Part shown: positions 49,001 through 57,695 of the stretch, in pieces
Position numbering within the stretch: the stretch's first letter is position 1
Layout of the letters: every line of letters begins with the position of its first letter
Source: Winogradskyella helgolandensis
GTDB taxonomy: Bacteria > Bacteroidota > Bacteroidia > Flavobacteriales > Flavobacteriaceae
Reading direction: 5' to 3'
Assembly: GCF_013404085.1 (NCBI RefSeq)
Contig: NZ_JABFHO010000001.1
Span: 1,747,001-1,811,000, forward strand
DNA: 64,000 nucleotides
The notes under the pieces: model-generated
Database searches by the model: none
What the model saw: only the letters and a program-made list of their open reading frames with translations
What the model was told of the DNA's origin: nothing
Translations under genes and position numbers: made by a program

Positions 49001-49907
49001 GCTTATAATAATGGATTTTACAACTTTAGGAGAAACCATATTTAAAGGTCAAGCAAGTGTTGTGAATGGGATGTTTGAATTCGATTTTATTGTTCCAAAA
49101 GATATCGGAATTCCGGTTGGTAATGGAAAAGTGAGCTTTTATGCACAAACGGCTAATCCAACTTCAGATCAGGCAGGATCAAATTTTGATATTCAAATTG
49201 GTGGTATTAATGAAAATGCTCCAGAGGATGATATTGGACCTGTCATTAATTTATATATGAATGACGAAAACTTTGTTTCAGGTGGTATAACTAACGAGTC
49301 TCCAATTTTGTTAGCAAAGCTTCAAGATGACAATGGTATTAATACCGCAAGCGGTATAGGTCATGATATTACAGCCATTATAGATGGTGATGAAACTAAC
49401 CCAATAGTTTTAAATAACTATTATCAAGCTGATGTTGATGTTTATACAAATGGAACAGTGTCCTATCCCTTTAGAGATTTAGAGCCTGGCTTACATACAC
49501 TAACATTGAAGGCCTGGGATGTTTATAATAATTCTTCAACGGCAGAATTTCAGTTTATGGTTTTTGATGAAGACGAAGAATTAATTATTGATAATGTTTT
49601 AAATTATCCAAATCCATTTGTGAATTATACAGAGTTTTGGTTTAATCACAATAGTTCGGAACCTTTGGATATTTCTGTTCAAATTTTTACAATCAGTGGT
49701 AAATTGGTGAGAACTTTAAATGGCCAGACAAGTGCCGATGAGTGTTGTTCTAAAGGTTCTTCATCATTATCTAGAAATATTGTTTGGGATGGAAGAGACG
49801 ATTTTGGGGATAAAATAGGAAAAGGAGTGTATGTCTATAAACTAAAAGTGAAATCTAACCGTTTAAATAAACAAGTCGAAAAAATTCAAAAACTTGTCAT
49901 ACTATAA
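46041..49907 (+). CDS. porU: Type IX secretion system sortase PorU
   Basis: This 1288-aa protein has a signal peptide ending near CFGQ. It carries a gingipain-like C25 peptidase domain with catalytic H783 (YFGHGG) and C817 (VTCEYT). The C-terminal about 90 residues form a CTD-like beta domain (NYPNPF, GRDDFGDKIGKGVYVY, terminal KLVIL). PorU is the outer-membrane sortase that cleaves T9SS C-terminal signals and links cargo to lipopolysaccharide. Its length and order before porV agree with Flavobacterium homologues. Cargo candidates in this window are at 38304 and 57696. Confidence 0.95.
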   Translation: MKNCYLISFLLFTVLCFGQQKQFNINWNDNIVLETGYNKIEVPAFDENHFNYDENIGLTFFAQWESNGSQIDENSVVLTNVAYETISSSELKDLNLELVPTSPKYKLYNTNARGLYGHYFELSPIIKDRGVFKKITSFTVNYTTGSSRLTNSVMGVTEITNSVLSSGQWYRFYIEDSGVFKLSKSFISGLGVNTNSIDPRTIKIYGNGGRMLPLENDENYPFDVVENAVKFVGEEDGSFDNADYILFYGEGPKTYSEESDTNLNLYTDKTYYYVNVSSGNGKRIQEMPTIDAAANIEIDTFQDYQFYEVDDYNLAKLGRRWFGDDFDIENQRSYEFKFPNLVTSIPVDFRIAVGSVSEVITSMSVTINGNQVTSLGLSAISPGSVLATAATYNQQQSITSDVITVDFDYSNNGNPSANAFLDYINIEATRNLRYEGEQLVFKNKDVIVTPGIAQYNVTNTTNLNEIWDITDRFNVSTVENSDNANVLSFKAQSGEERIYLAFSNNNVFVPKTDSRTTVANQNLKGTIFNNTEGQFEDIDYIILSPSIFLTQAERLAQINRDQYNLNVKVVDLQTIYNEFSTGSQDIAALRNFIKYVYDNASTPSKRLKYLCLFGDGSYDYKNRLSSNTNLVPSWYTNTSFSLVSSFVSDDFYAMLDDNEGGMATSDRMDIAVGRILAENVQRAKEMVDKVEAYYQPESYGSWRNNILLISDDVDEAWEKRLQQTTDDLGTTLDEEKPFLNVIKIHSDAFEQESSAAGNRYPKVNDAIKDAIEVGALVVNYFGHGGEDGIAKERIFDKIDSQEINNICKYNLFITVTCEYTKFDDPDRETAGEYTFWNTNGGAVALVTTTRQIIVSVGESLNKVLDDYLFAFGSNDYVSMAEALRLTKIDGNISGSSQKRLVFFIGDPAMKLAFAQPDIKLTKVNDVEITQPIDVLKALSYTKLAGEVVDTNGNILSNYNGTLTATVFDKEIARQTLANDGVTETDGELIIMDFTTLGETIFKGQASVVNGMFEFDFIVPKDIGIPVGNGKVSFYAQTANPTSDQAGSNFDIQIGGINENAPEDDIGPVINLYMNDENFVSGGITNESPILLAKLQDDNGINTASGIGHDITAIIDGDETNPIVLNNYYQADVDVYTNGTVSYPFRDLEPGLHTLTLKAWDVYNNSSTAEFQFMVFDEDEELIIDNVLNYPNPFVNYTEFWFNHNSSEPLDISVQIFTISGKLVRTLNGQTSADECCSKGSSSLSRNIVWDGRDDFGDKIGKGVYVYKLKVKSNRLNKQVEKIQKLVIL

Positions 49908-49972
49908 TAATAAATTATATTTGCTAACGAATTAATACTATTGAAGTGGTATTAATATTTCAAAAATAGAAC

Positions 49973-51217
49973 ATGAAGAAACAGATTATAGCCTTAATGG
50001 CTCTTGTTACGCTAAGTAACGCTTTTGCCCAAGATGGTACTGTAATAATACCAAACTCTAATGATAGTAGAGTTATCACCACAGGTTTGCCTTTTATGTT
50101 AATTGCTCCAGATGCGAGATCGGCTTCATTAGGAGATATGGGAGTTGCAACATCTGTAGATGGATTTTCACAACAATACAATCCTGCAAAATATGTATTT
50201 TCTGAAACGAAGCAAGGGGTTGGTTTAACATATACTCCTTATTTAACACGATTGGTAAACGACATTTCATTAAGTTATATAACGTATTTTAATAGAATAA
50301 ATGAAGTAAGTGCTTTTTCTGCAAGTCTTAAGTATTTTTCTTTAGGTGAAATTGTTTTAACTCAAGATGCTAATGATCCTGGTACTGCTGTAAAACCTAA
50401 TGAATTTGCTATTGACGGTGCTTATACCTTGCGATTAGGAGATCAGTTTTCTATGGCTGTAGGCTTGCGTTATATGAGATCTGCATTAAGAATTGGACAA
50501 GTAGATTCTAATGCGCAACCTGGAAGTACTTTTGGTGCTGATATCACAGGGTATTACCAAAGTGAAGAAGAAGCATATAATGATTTTAATGGCCGTTGGA
50601 GAGCTGGTTTTGCAATTCAAAATTTAGGTCCAAAATTTAAGTATGATGATGGTGGTAACGATGTCTTTCAACCAACAAATCTGAGATTAGGAGCAGGTTT
50701 TGATTTTATATTTGATCAATATAATACACTGTCAGTAACAGGTGAAGTTACTAAATATTTGGTGCCTACACCTCCTATTTATGGTAAAGAGTACAACTAC
50801 GATGATGAGAATGGAAATGGAATGTATGATGAAGGGGAAGAGTATGATAACCCTAATAGTGATACTGATATTATAATGGAAGGTCAAGATCCTGATGTTA
50901 GTTTTTTAAATGGTGTTTTTCAGTCATTTAGTGATGCGCCAGGCGGTCTTAGTGAAGAACTAAGAGAGTTTACTTGGGCATTGAGTGCAGAGTATACATA
51001 TCAAGATAGCTTTTCTTTTAGAACAGGTTATTTTAATGAAGCAGATGATAAAGGTGCACGTAAGTTTTTTGCACTTGGAGCAGGATTTAAGTACACAACG
51101 ATAAATGTAGATCTATCTTACTTATTCTCAGCGTCTAAAATTCAGAGTCCTTTAGAAAACACCTTACGTTTTTCTTTAACCTTTAATTTTGGTGATGGAG
51201 AATACGATGAATATTAA
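49973..51217 (+). CDS. porV: Type IX secretion system outer-membrane protein PorV
   Basis: This 414-aa beta-barrel protein has a signal peptide ending near NAFA. The start of the mature protein (TTGLPFMLIAPDARSASLGDMG) is highly typical of PorV/LptO. PorV binds T9SS substrates after translocation and presents them to PorU. The gene lies 65 bp downstream of porU on the same strand. An Asp/Glu/Asn-rich loop around residues 270-310 may be surface-exposed. A terminator follows the stop. Confidence 0.95.
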   Translation: MKKQIIALMALVTLSNAFAQDGTVIIPNSNDSRVITTGLPFMLIAPDARSASLGDMGVATSVDGFSQQYNPAKYVFSETKQGVGLTYTPYLTRLVNDISLSYITYFNRINEVSAFSASLKYFSLGEIVLTQDANDPGTAVKPNEFAIDGAYTLRLGDQFSMAVGLRYMRSALRIGQVDSNAQPGSTFGADITGYYQSEEEAYNDFNGRWRAGFAIQNLGPKFKYDDGGNDVFQPTNLRLGAGFDFIFDQYNTLSVTGEVTKYLVPTPPIYGKEYNYDDENGNGMYDEGEEYDNPNSDTDIIMEGQDPDVSFLNGVFQSFSDAPGGLSEELREFTWALSAEYTYQDSFSFRTGYFNEADDKGARKFFALGAGFKYTTINVDLSYLFSASKIQSPLENTLRFSLTFNFGDGEYDEY

Positions 51218-51246
51218 AAAATTATTACTACATTGAGATATCAAAG

Positions 51247-51277
51247 ACTATTGTTTATTTAAAGCAATAGTTTTTTT
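51247..51277 (+). terminator. Intrinsic terminator after porV
   Basis: The 7-bp stem ACTATTG / CAATAGT with an 11-nt loop is followed by a run of T residues. It lies about 30 nt past the porV stop and ends just before the cdd start. Confidence 0.7.
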
Positions 51278-51298
51278 GTCTAAAATAAACAGTAAACT

Positions 51299-51781
51299 AT
51301 GAAGGAAGTCAAAATAGAAACCACATTACAAGTCTATGACGATATTAACGAGCTTCCTAAAGCGATTCAGAATTTAATGAATACTGCTATAGAAGCAAGA
51401 GAGAATGCTTATGCTCCTTACTCAAAATTTAATGTAGGAGCTGCTATTTTACTCGATAATAGTATTGTGGTTATTGGAAGTAATCAAGAAAATGCATGTT
51501 ATCCTTCAGGTTTATGTGCAGAACGCACAGCTATTTATTATGCCGGAGCAAAATATCCTAAGGCAAAGATTTTAAAAATGGCTATCACAGCCTCATCTCA
51601 AAATCAAGTTACGGATAAACCAATTCCTCCATGTGGTGCATGCAGACAATCTATAGCAGAATACGAAATAAAACAAGATCAACCTATCGAAATTTACTTC
51701 ATGGGAGCGCAAGGCAAGGTGGTAAAATCAAATTCGTTAGCTAATTTATTGCCGCTTCTTTTTGAAAGTTCAGTATTATAA
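51299..51781 (+). CDS. cdd: Cytidine deaminase
   Basis: This 160-aa cytoplasmic enzyme converts cytidine or deoxycytidine to uridine forms in pyrimidine salvage. Zinc ligands are C73 in the CAE motif (with catalytic E75) and C112/C115 in PCGAC. Residues 36-46 (NAYAPYSKFNV) are the typical substrate-binding segment. The length fits the small, single-domain tetrameric type with a short N-terminal extension. It starts 21 bp after the porV terminator and 111 bp before pdhA. Confidence 0.95.
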   Translation: MKEVKIETTLQVYDDINELPKAIQNLMNTAIEARENAYAPYSKFNVGAAILLDNSIVVIGSNQENACYPSGLCAERTAIYYAGAKYPKAKILKMAITASSQNQVTDKPIPPCGACRQSIAEYEIKQDQPIEIYFMGAQGKVVKSNSLANLLPLLFESSVL

Positions 51782-51892
51782 CCTTTTCGTTGAAAAAAAA
51801 TCAGTAATATTCTTTTTTTTTACGATATACTACTTCTTCATTATTGTCTAAAGTGTTATTTTTGTTATTCGATTTAAAGAACTCATCAAGAA

Positions 51893-52894
51893 ATGCAAAA
51901 AATAACCAAAGAAGTTTACCTAAAGTGGTACGAGGACATGTTGTTCTGGCGTAAGTTTGAAGACAAACTTGCCGCAGTTTACATTCAACAAAAAGTTAGA
52001 GGATTCCTTCATTTATACAATGGACAAGAAGCTGTATTAGCAGGTGCTTTACATGCTATGGATTTAACTAAGGATAAAATGATTACAGCATATCGTAATC
52101 ACGTTCAGCCTATAGGGATGGGAGTAGATCCAAAACGCGTTATGGCAGAATTGTTTGGGAAAGCAACAGGAACCTCAATGGGTCTTGGTGGATCTATGCA
52201 TATTTTCTCTAAAGAATTTCGTTTCTATGGAGGTCACGGTATTGTAGGAGGTCAAATTCCATTAGGAGCAGGTATCGCATTTGGTGATAAATATCACGAT
52301 AAGGATGCTGTAACCATTTGCTGTTTTGGTGATGGTGCGGCAAGACAAGGTTCGTTACATGAGACGTTTAATTTAGCAATGCTTTGGAATTTACCAGTAG
52401 TATTCGTTTGTGAAAACAATGGTTATGCTATGGGTACTTCAGTAGCACGTACCGCAAACCATACAGATATTTGGAAATTAGGTCTTGGTTATGATATGCC
52501 TTCAGGACCAGTAGATGGTATGAACCCTATTAAAGTTGCTGAAGCTTTTGACGAAGCTATTCAACGTGCAAGAAAAGGTGGTGGACCATCATTCTTAGAG
52601 GTTAAAACTTACCGTTATAGAGGTCATTCAATGTCTGATGCACAGCACTACAGAACAAAAGATGAGGTTGCTGAGTACAAAAAAATTGACCCAATTACAC
52701 AAGTGAAAGATATTATTCTTGAAAAAGAATATGCTACCGAAGCAGACTTAAAAGCGATTGACAAGGATGTTAAGAAGCGCGTTTCGGAATGTGAGAAATT
52801 CGCAGATGAATCTCCATATCCAGAAAAGAATGTGATGTACGATGTTGTATATGAACAAGAAGATTACCCATTTATAGACCACAAAATTAAGTAA
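51893..52894 (+). CDS. pdhA: Pyruvate dehydrogenase E1 component, alpha subunit
   Basis: This 333-aa cytoplasmic enzyme subunit carries the thiamine diphosphate motif GDGAARQGSLHE...CENNGYA at about 141-175, and the phosphorylation-loop-like segment YRYRGHSMSD. With E1 beta it decarboxylates pyruvate and passes acetyl to E2. Only alpha and E2 are here, 3 bp apart; the beta subunit is not in the window, an arrangement also seen in other Flavobacteriia. The start is the ATG at 51893. Confidence 0.95.
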   Translation: MQKITKEVYLKWYEDMLFWRKFEDKLAAVYIQQKVRGFLHLYNGQEAVLAGALHAMDLTKDKMITAYRNHVQPIGMGVDPKRVMAELFGKATGTSMGLGGSMHIFSKEFRFYGGHGIVGGQIPLGAGIAFGDKYHDKDAVTICCFGDGAARQGSLHETFNLAMLWNLPVVFVCENNGYAMGTSVARTANHTDIWKLGLGYDMPSGPVDGMNPIKVAEAFDEAIQRARKGGGPSFLEVKTYRYRGHSMSDAQHYRTKDEVAEYKKIDPITQVKDIILEKEYATEADLKAIDKDVKKRVSECEKFADESPYPEKNVMYDVVYEQEDYPFIDHKIK

Positions 52895-52897
52895 GCT

Positions 52898-54526
52898 ATG
52901 GCAGAAGTAATAAATATGCCGCGTTTAAGCGACACCATGGAAGAAGGAACAGTTGCCTCTTGGTTAAAAAAAGTTGGAGACAAAGTTGAAGAAGGCGATA
53001 TTTTAGCTGAAATTGAAACTGATAAAGCAACAATGGAGTTCGAATCTTTTAATGAAGGAACTCTATTGCATATTGGAATTCAGGAAGGTGAAACTGCAAA
53101 AGTAGATACGCTTTTAGCCATTATTGGTGAAGAAGGTGAAGATATTTCTAGCTATCTAAATGGAAGTACACCTGAAGTATCTGAGGAAGAAGAAGAAGTT
53201 ACCGAGAGTGCAGTAGAAGCCTCTTCAAAAGAAGAATCAAATGAGTCTTCTGAATTACCTGAAGGAGTTACTGTTGTTACCATGCCACGTTTAAGTGATA
53301 CCATGGAAGAAGGAACGGTAGCAACATGGTTAAAGAAAGTTGGTGACGATGTTGAAGAAGGAGATATTCTTGCTGAAATAGAAACGGATAAAGCGACCAT
53401 GGAATTTGAATCATTCCAATCAGGTAACTTATTATATATTGGTTTAGAAGAAGGAGAAACGGCGAAAGTAGATTCATTATTAGCAATCATTGGTCCTAAA
53501 GGAACTGATGTTTCTGGTATTGCAAAAAACTTTAAATCCGATAGTGGTGAAGCTAAAAAAGAAGCAAAACCAGAACCTAAAAAAGAAGCTCCAAAAGCTG
53601 AACCTAAAAAGGAAGAAGTAAAGACAGAAGCTCCAAAAGCTTCAACTTCAGTTTCTAATGCAACTTCAACTTCAGGAAGAGTTTTCGCTTCACCATTAGC
53701 TAAGAAAATGGCTGATGAAAAAGGTGTTAATTTAAGTCAAGTTAAAGGCTCAGGAGAAAACGGTAGAATCGTAAAGAAGGATATCGAAAATTACACACCT
53801 GCGGCTCAAGGAGCTTCAGTTGGTAAGTTTGTTGCTACTGGTCAAGAAGATTTTGATGAGGTACCAAACTCTAACATGCGTAAAGCGATTGCTAAAAACT
53901 TAGCGAAATCTAAATTTACAGCACCACACTATTATTTAAATGTGGAGTTTGATATGGAAAATGCCATTGCATTTAGAATGCAATATAACTCTATTCCAGA
54001 TACTAAGATATCATATAATGATATGATTGTAAAGGCATGTGCTTTGGCATTAAAGCAACATCCTCAAGTAAATTCGCAATGGTTTGATGATAGAATGCAA
54101 TTAAACAACCATGTACATATTGGTGTCGCAGTTGCAGTACCAGATGGTTTATTAGTGCCTGTAGTTAAATTTGCAAATGAGCAAAGTTTACCACAAATTG
54201 GTGCGGCTGTTAGAGAATATGCAGGGAAAGCTAGAAATAAAAAATTAGCATTAGATGAAATGGAAGGTAGTACATTTACTGTTTCTAATTTAGGAATGTT
54301 TGGTATCGATAGTTTTACATCTATTATCAATCAACCTAACTCAGCCATTTTATCTGTTGGAAATATTGTTGAAAAACCAGTGGTTAAAAACGGACAAATT
54401 GTAGTTGGTAATACGATGCAATTATGTTTAGCTTGTGATCACAGAACTGTAGATGGAGCAACAGGTGCACAATTCCTTCAAACATTAAAGGGGTATATTG
54501 AAAACCCTGTGACAATGGTAGTTTAG
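52898..54526 (+). CDS. pdhC: Pyruvate dehydrogenase E2, dihydrolipoamide acetyltransferase
   Basis: The protein has 542 aa. There are two lipoyl domains with modified lysines K43 and K165 (both ETDKATMEFES), Glu/Lys/Pro/Ala-rich linkers, a peripheral-subunit-binding domain at about 261-297 (RVFASPLAKKMA), and an acetyltransferase domain from about 315 with the HxxxDG motif (DHRTVDG). E2 transfers the acetyl group to CoA and forms the core of the complex. It starts 3 bp after pdhA and ends at a strong terminator. The two lipoyl domains are close copies of each other at DNA level, a local internal duplication. Confidence 0.95.
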   Translation: MAEVINMPRLSDTMEEGTVASWLKKVGDKVEEGDILAEIETDKATMEFESFNEGTLLHIGIQEGETAKVDTLLAIIGEEGEDISSYLNGSTPEVSEEEEEVTESAVEASSKEESNESSELPEGVTVVTMPRLSDTMEEGTVATWLKKVGDDVEEGDILAEIETDKATMEFESFQSGNLLYIGLEEGETAKVDSLLAIIGPKGTDVSGIAKNFKSDSGEAKKEAKPEPKKEAPKAEPKKEEVKTEAPKASTSVSNATSTSGRVFASPLAKKMADEKGVNLSQVKGSGENGRIVKKDIENYTPAAQGASVGKFVATGQEDFDEVPNSNMRKAIAKNLAKSKFTAPHYYLNVEFDMENAIAFRMQYNSIPDTKISYNDMIVKACALALKQHPQVNSQWFDDRMQLNNHVHIGVAVAVPDGLLVPVVKFANEQSLPQIGAAVREYAGKARNKKLALDEMEGSTFTVSNLGMFGIDSFTSIINQPNSAILSVGNIVEKPVVKNGQIVVGNTMQLCLACDHRTVDGATGAQFLQTLKGYIENPVTMVV

Positions 54527-54567
54527 TAAAATGTTATTCTGAGCTTAGCGAAGAACCTAAATAATAT

Positions 54568-54605
54568 AATCCTGATTTGATAATTTTTCAAATCAGGATT
54601 TTTTT
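54568..54605 (+). terminator. Intrinsic terminator after pdhC
   Basis: A perfect 13-bp inverted repeat (AATCCTGATTTGA and its complement) with a 7-nt loop is followed by a T run. It lies about 40 nt after the pdhC stop. Confidence 0.85.
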
Positions 54606-54629
54606 ATCTTTAAACACAAATAAAATTTA

Positions 54630-55616
54630 ATGATGAAAAAAATACTTTCAATAGCCTTAATCGGATTAGTTTATTCATGCTCTTTTAGTGTAAAAGCATC
54701 AGATGACAAACCTAATGATGACGTTAAGCCTACAATTACACAAGAAGCCATTAAAAACAGTATGGAATATTTGGCTTCGGACGAATTAGGAGGACGAGAA
54801 ACTGGAAGTGAAGGACTTGAAAAAGCAGCGGTATTTATCGAGAATTATTTTAAGTCTAATGGTATAAAACCTTATTTTGAAACCTATCGCGATTCTTTTA
54901 AACTAAAAGATTTAGATGGTTATAATGTTATTGGTGTAGTTGAAGGAAATGATCCAAAACTTAAAAATGAATATGTAATTCTTGGTGGTCATTACGATCA
55001 TATAGGTAACGGAAAAGTTGTAGAAGGCGATTCTATTGCTAATGGTGCTAATGACGATGCATCTGGTACGATTGCAGCTATGGAATTTGGTGCCTATTTC
55101 ACTAAAACGAAAACAAATAAGCGTAGTATTTTAATTACCTTGTATGATGCAGAAGAAAAAGGATTAAAAGGTTCAGCGCATTTAGCAGCACGTTTAAAAA
55201 GTGAAGGTATAAATGCCTATACCATGATTAATTTTGAAATGATTGGTGTGCCAAGAGATTCAACTGAGGTAATGGCTTATATGAGTGGTTACGAGCGTTC
55301 TAGTCTTGGTGAGACCTTAAATAAATATGCAGGAGAAGAGGTTGTTGGATTTTTTGAAGGAGCAAAAAAGATGAGTTTATTTATGAGATCAGATAACTTT
55401 CCGTTTTTTAAAGAATTAAATATGCCTGCGCATGCGATTTCAACATTCGACTTTACAAATTTTGATTATTACCATCATGTAGATGATGAAGCCGATAACA
55501 TGGATTATGAACACATGGCAAATTTTATGAATAAAATGATTCCTGCTTTAGAAGGCATGATGAACGCAGAAATGAAAGAAGTTGTATTAACAGAAGAGGA
55601 ATTTACAGATGAGTAA
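54630..55616 (+). CDS. M28-family zinc peptidase lipoprotein
   Basis: This 328-aa lipoprotein has lipobox VYSC (C17). M28 metal-site motifs are H121 (GGHYDH), D142 (GANDDASG), E175/E176 (DAEEKG) and a late FDYYHHVDDE segment with the last His ligand. The family comprises aminopeptidases that trim N-terminal residues from peptides. It should act in the periplasm or on the outer membrane. Its stop overlaps the start of the SDR gene by 8 bp, so the two are translationally coupled. Confidence 0.9.
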   Translation: MMKKILSIALIGLVYSCSFSVKASDDKPNDDVKPTITQEAIKNSMEYLASDELGGRETGSEGLEKAAVFIENYFKSNGIKPYFETYRDSFKLKDLDGYNVIGVVEGNDPKLKNEYVILGGHYDHIGNGKVVEGDSIANGANDDASGTIAAMEFGAYFTKTKTNKRSILITLYDAEEKGLKGSAHLAARLKSEGINAYTMINFEMIGVPRDSTEVMAYMSGYERSSLGETLNKYAGEEVVGFFEGAKKMSLFMRSDNFPFFKELNMPAHAISTFDFTNFDYYHHVDDEADNMDYEHMANFMNKMIPALEGMMNAEMKEVVLTEEEFTDE

Positions 55617-56292
55617 AAATATAATAGTTACAGGAACAAGTCGTGGAATAGGGTTTGAATTGGTTCATTTATTAGCCAATCAAGGTCATAACGTTTTAGC
55701 ATTATCTCGAAATGCAAAGCCAATAGCGAATCTGCATTTTGACAATATCTCATCATTTGCATTCGATTTATGTAATGAAGCGGATTATCAAAAAGTAACC
55801 GACTTTATTAAAAACGAATGGAAACATGTTGATGTTTTAATTAATAATGCAGGTGCAATTATTAATAAACCGTTTGCGGAAACTACTTTTAAAGATTTTC
55901 AAAAAATTTACCAAACCAATGTGTTTGGTGTATCAGAGTTAACGAGAACGGTTTTACCATTTATGCAAGGTGATAGTCATGTGGTGACCATTAGCTCCAT
56001 GGGAGGTATTCAAGGCAGTATGAAATTCCCAGGCTTGTCCGCTTACAGTTCTAGTAAAGGTGCTGTAATTACAATGACCGAATTATTAGCAGAAGAATAT
56101 AAAGAAACAGGACCACAATTTAATGTATTAGCGTTAGGAGCGGTACAAACCGAAATGTTAGAAGAAGCATTTCCTGGTTACATAGCACCAACTACAGCTA
56201 TAGAAATGGCAAGATATATTCAAGATTTTGCTTTAACCGGAAACAAATTTTATAACGGAAAAGTATTGCAAGTTTCTAATTCTACACCTTAA
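55609..56292 (+). CDS. Short-chain dehydrogenase/reductase
   Basis: This 227-aa cytoplasmic SDR has cofactor motif TGTSRGIG at 8-15, NNAG at 79-82, and catalytic Y146 and K150 in SAYSSSKGA with Ser near 129-130. It is a classical NAD(P)-dependent oxidoreductase; the substrate is not predictable. The start overlaps the peptidase gene by 8 bp. It is convergent with cbpM, only 6 bp away. Confidence 0.9.
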   Translation: MSKNIIVTGTSRGIGFELVHLLANQGHNVLALSRNAKPIANLHFDNISSFAFDLCNEADYQKVTDFIKNEWKHVDVLINNAGAIINKPFAETTFKDFQKIYQTNVFGVSELTRTVLPFMQGDSHVVTISSMGGIQGSMKFPGLSAYSSSKGAVITMTELLAEEYKETGPQFNVLALGAVQTEMLEEAFPGYIAPTTAIEMARYIQDFALTGNKFYNGKVLQVSNSTP

Positions 56293-56298
56293 TGAGAC

Positions 56299-56595
56299 TT
56301 AAGGTTCTTCAAATCGTTTAAGTTTATTTTGAGCCGTTGTTAATTCAGATTTTAAATAGTCAATTTTTTCTAATAGGTTAAAAACAGTATCAATACCTTC
56401 AAAATTAAGTTGGAGGTCTTCATGTAACCGAATCATTTTTTCTAAATCTGCAATCTTATCTTGATGTATACAGTAAGTCTTTTCTACGGTTACAAATTCA
56501 ATTAATCCATAGTCATTAAGTCCATTAATAAAAGACATTTCTATTTTGTAATGCGCACATAAACTAGGGATTGGTATGAGATGTGAGTTTTGCAT
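56299..56595 (-). CDS. cbpM: Chaperone modulator CbpM
   Basis: This 98-aa protein matches the CbpM/MerR-like helical domain that binds the J-domain of CbpA and inhibits it. A short N-terminal segment and a helical C-terminal half (about 47-98) are seen. Its place 2 bp after a DnaJ/CbpA gene on the same strand supports the name. Confidence 0.85.
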   Translation of the reverse strand: MQNSHLIPIPSLCAHYKIEMSFINGLNDYGLIEFVTVEKTYCIHQDKIADLEKMIRLHEDLQLNFEGIDTVFNLLEKIDYLKSELTTAQNKLKRFEEP

Positions 56596-56597
56596 AA

Positions 56598-57497
56598 CTA
56601 TTGTAATTTTGCCAGTTCTTCAAAAAGTTCTTTTTCTTTATCCGATAGTTTTTTAGGTAATTCTATATTGTAAGTTATGTATAAATCACCAAACTTTCCT
56701 TCTTTTTTATAAATAGGAAAGCCTTTTCCTTTCAATTTTACTTGAGTTCCATTTTGGGTGAGCGGTTTTAAATTCAATTTTACCTTACCATCAAAAGTGT
56801 CAATGGTAACATCCCCTCCGAGAACGGATTTATATAAATCGAGATTTACGGTTTTATATAAGTTTGCACCATCGCGTTTAAAATCAGTGTTATTTGTAAT
56901 AATGAATTCAATTAGTAAATCTCCATGAGGTCCACCATTTCGACCTTCTCCTCCTTTTCCTTTTATTCTAATGATTTGACCATTAGTAATTCCGGCAGGT
57001 ATGGTTAAGCGTATGTTTTTTCCATTAACTGTTAAAACACGTTTTTCTGTAGTATATGCATCTTTAAGGTCTAATTGCAATTGGGCATTGAAATCTTGTC
57101 CTCTAAATTTTGTAGTTCGACCTCTGTTTTCAAAACCACCGCCAAACATAGATTCAAAAAAATCAGAATATTCACTATCATTATAGCCTTGAGAGCCAGA
57201 TGAACGTTGATAGTGTTGTTGAGACTGACGTTGCTGATCTTGTTGTTTCTGAGCTTGGTCATAAGCGTCACCATGTTGCCAATTTTCTCCGTATTTATCG
57301 TATTTTTTTCGATTTTCATCGTTACTCAATACTTCATTGGCTTCATTTACTTTTTTAAATTGTAATTCAGCGTCTTTATCATTGGCGTTTAAATCTGGAT
57401 GATATTTTCTTGCCAACTTTCGATAGGCTTTTTTTATATCCGTTTTGGTTGCCGTTTTATCTACACCAAGTATTTTATAATAATCAATAAATGCCAT
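56598..57497 (-). CDS. DnaJ/CbpA-type co-chaperone
   Basis: This 299-aa J-domain protein has the HPD motif at 33-35. A Gln/Ser-rich linker (about 81-105) precedes a Phe/Gly-rich stretch (SMFGGGFENRG), and C-terminal DnaJ beta domains follow from about 130. There is no zinc-finger domain, as in CbpA, the DnaJ type that stimulates DnaK. It forms an operon with cbpM. The start is the ATG at 57497, 198 bp from the divergent haloperoxidase-fusion gene. Confidence 0.92.
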   Translation of the reverse strand: MAFIDYYKILGVDKTATKTDIKKAYRKLARKYHPDLNANDKDAELQFKKVNEANEVLSNDENRKKYDKYGENWQHGDAYDQAQKQQDQQRQSQQHYQRSSGSQGYNDSEYSDFFESMFGGGFENRGRTTKFRGQDFNAQLQLDLKDAYTTEKRVLTVNGKNIRLTIPAGITNGQIIRIKGKGGEGRNGGPHGDLLIEFIITNNTDFKRDGANLYKTVNLDLYKSVLGGDVTIDTFDGKVKLNLKPLTQNGTQVKLKGKGFPIYKKEGKFGDLYITYNIELPKKLSDKEKELFEELAKLQ

Positions 57498-57695
57498 AAT
57501 TTGGAATATTAAATAGCGCTTAGCTAAGTTACTAATTTTTTAGCCTAATTTATAGAAATCACTGTTAAGATATATGTAATAAATGAGGTTTGGAATCAAT
57601 CATAATAGCTTATTTATACATGCTTTAGCGTCTTATTGTAGTGAAAGAAAAGTAGATGTTAATGCTAATTTTTTATATTTATAAAAAATTACAAT

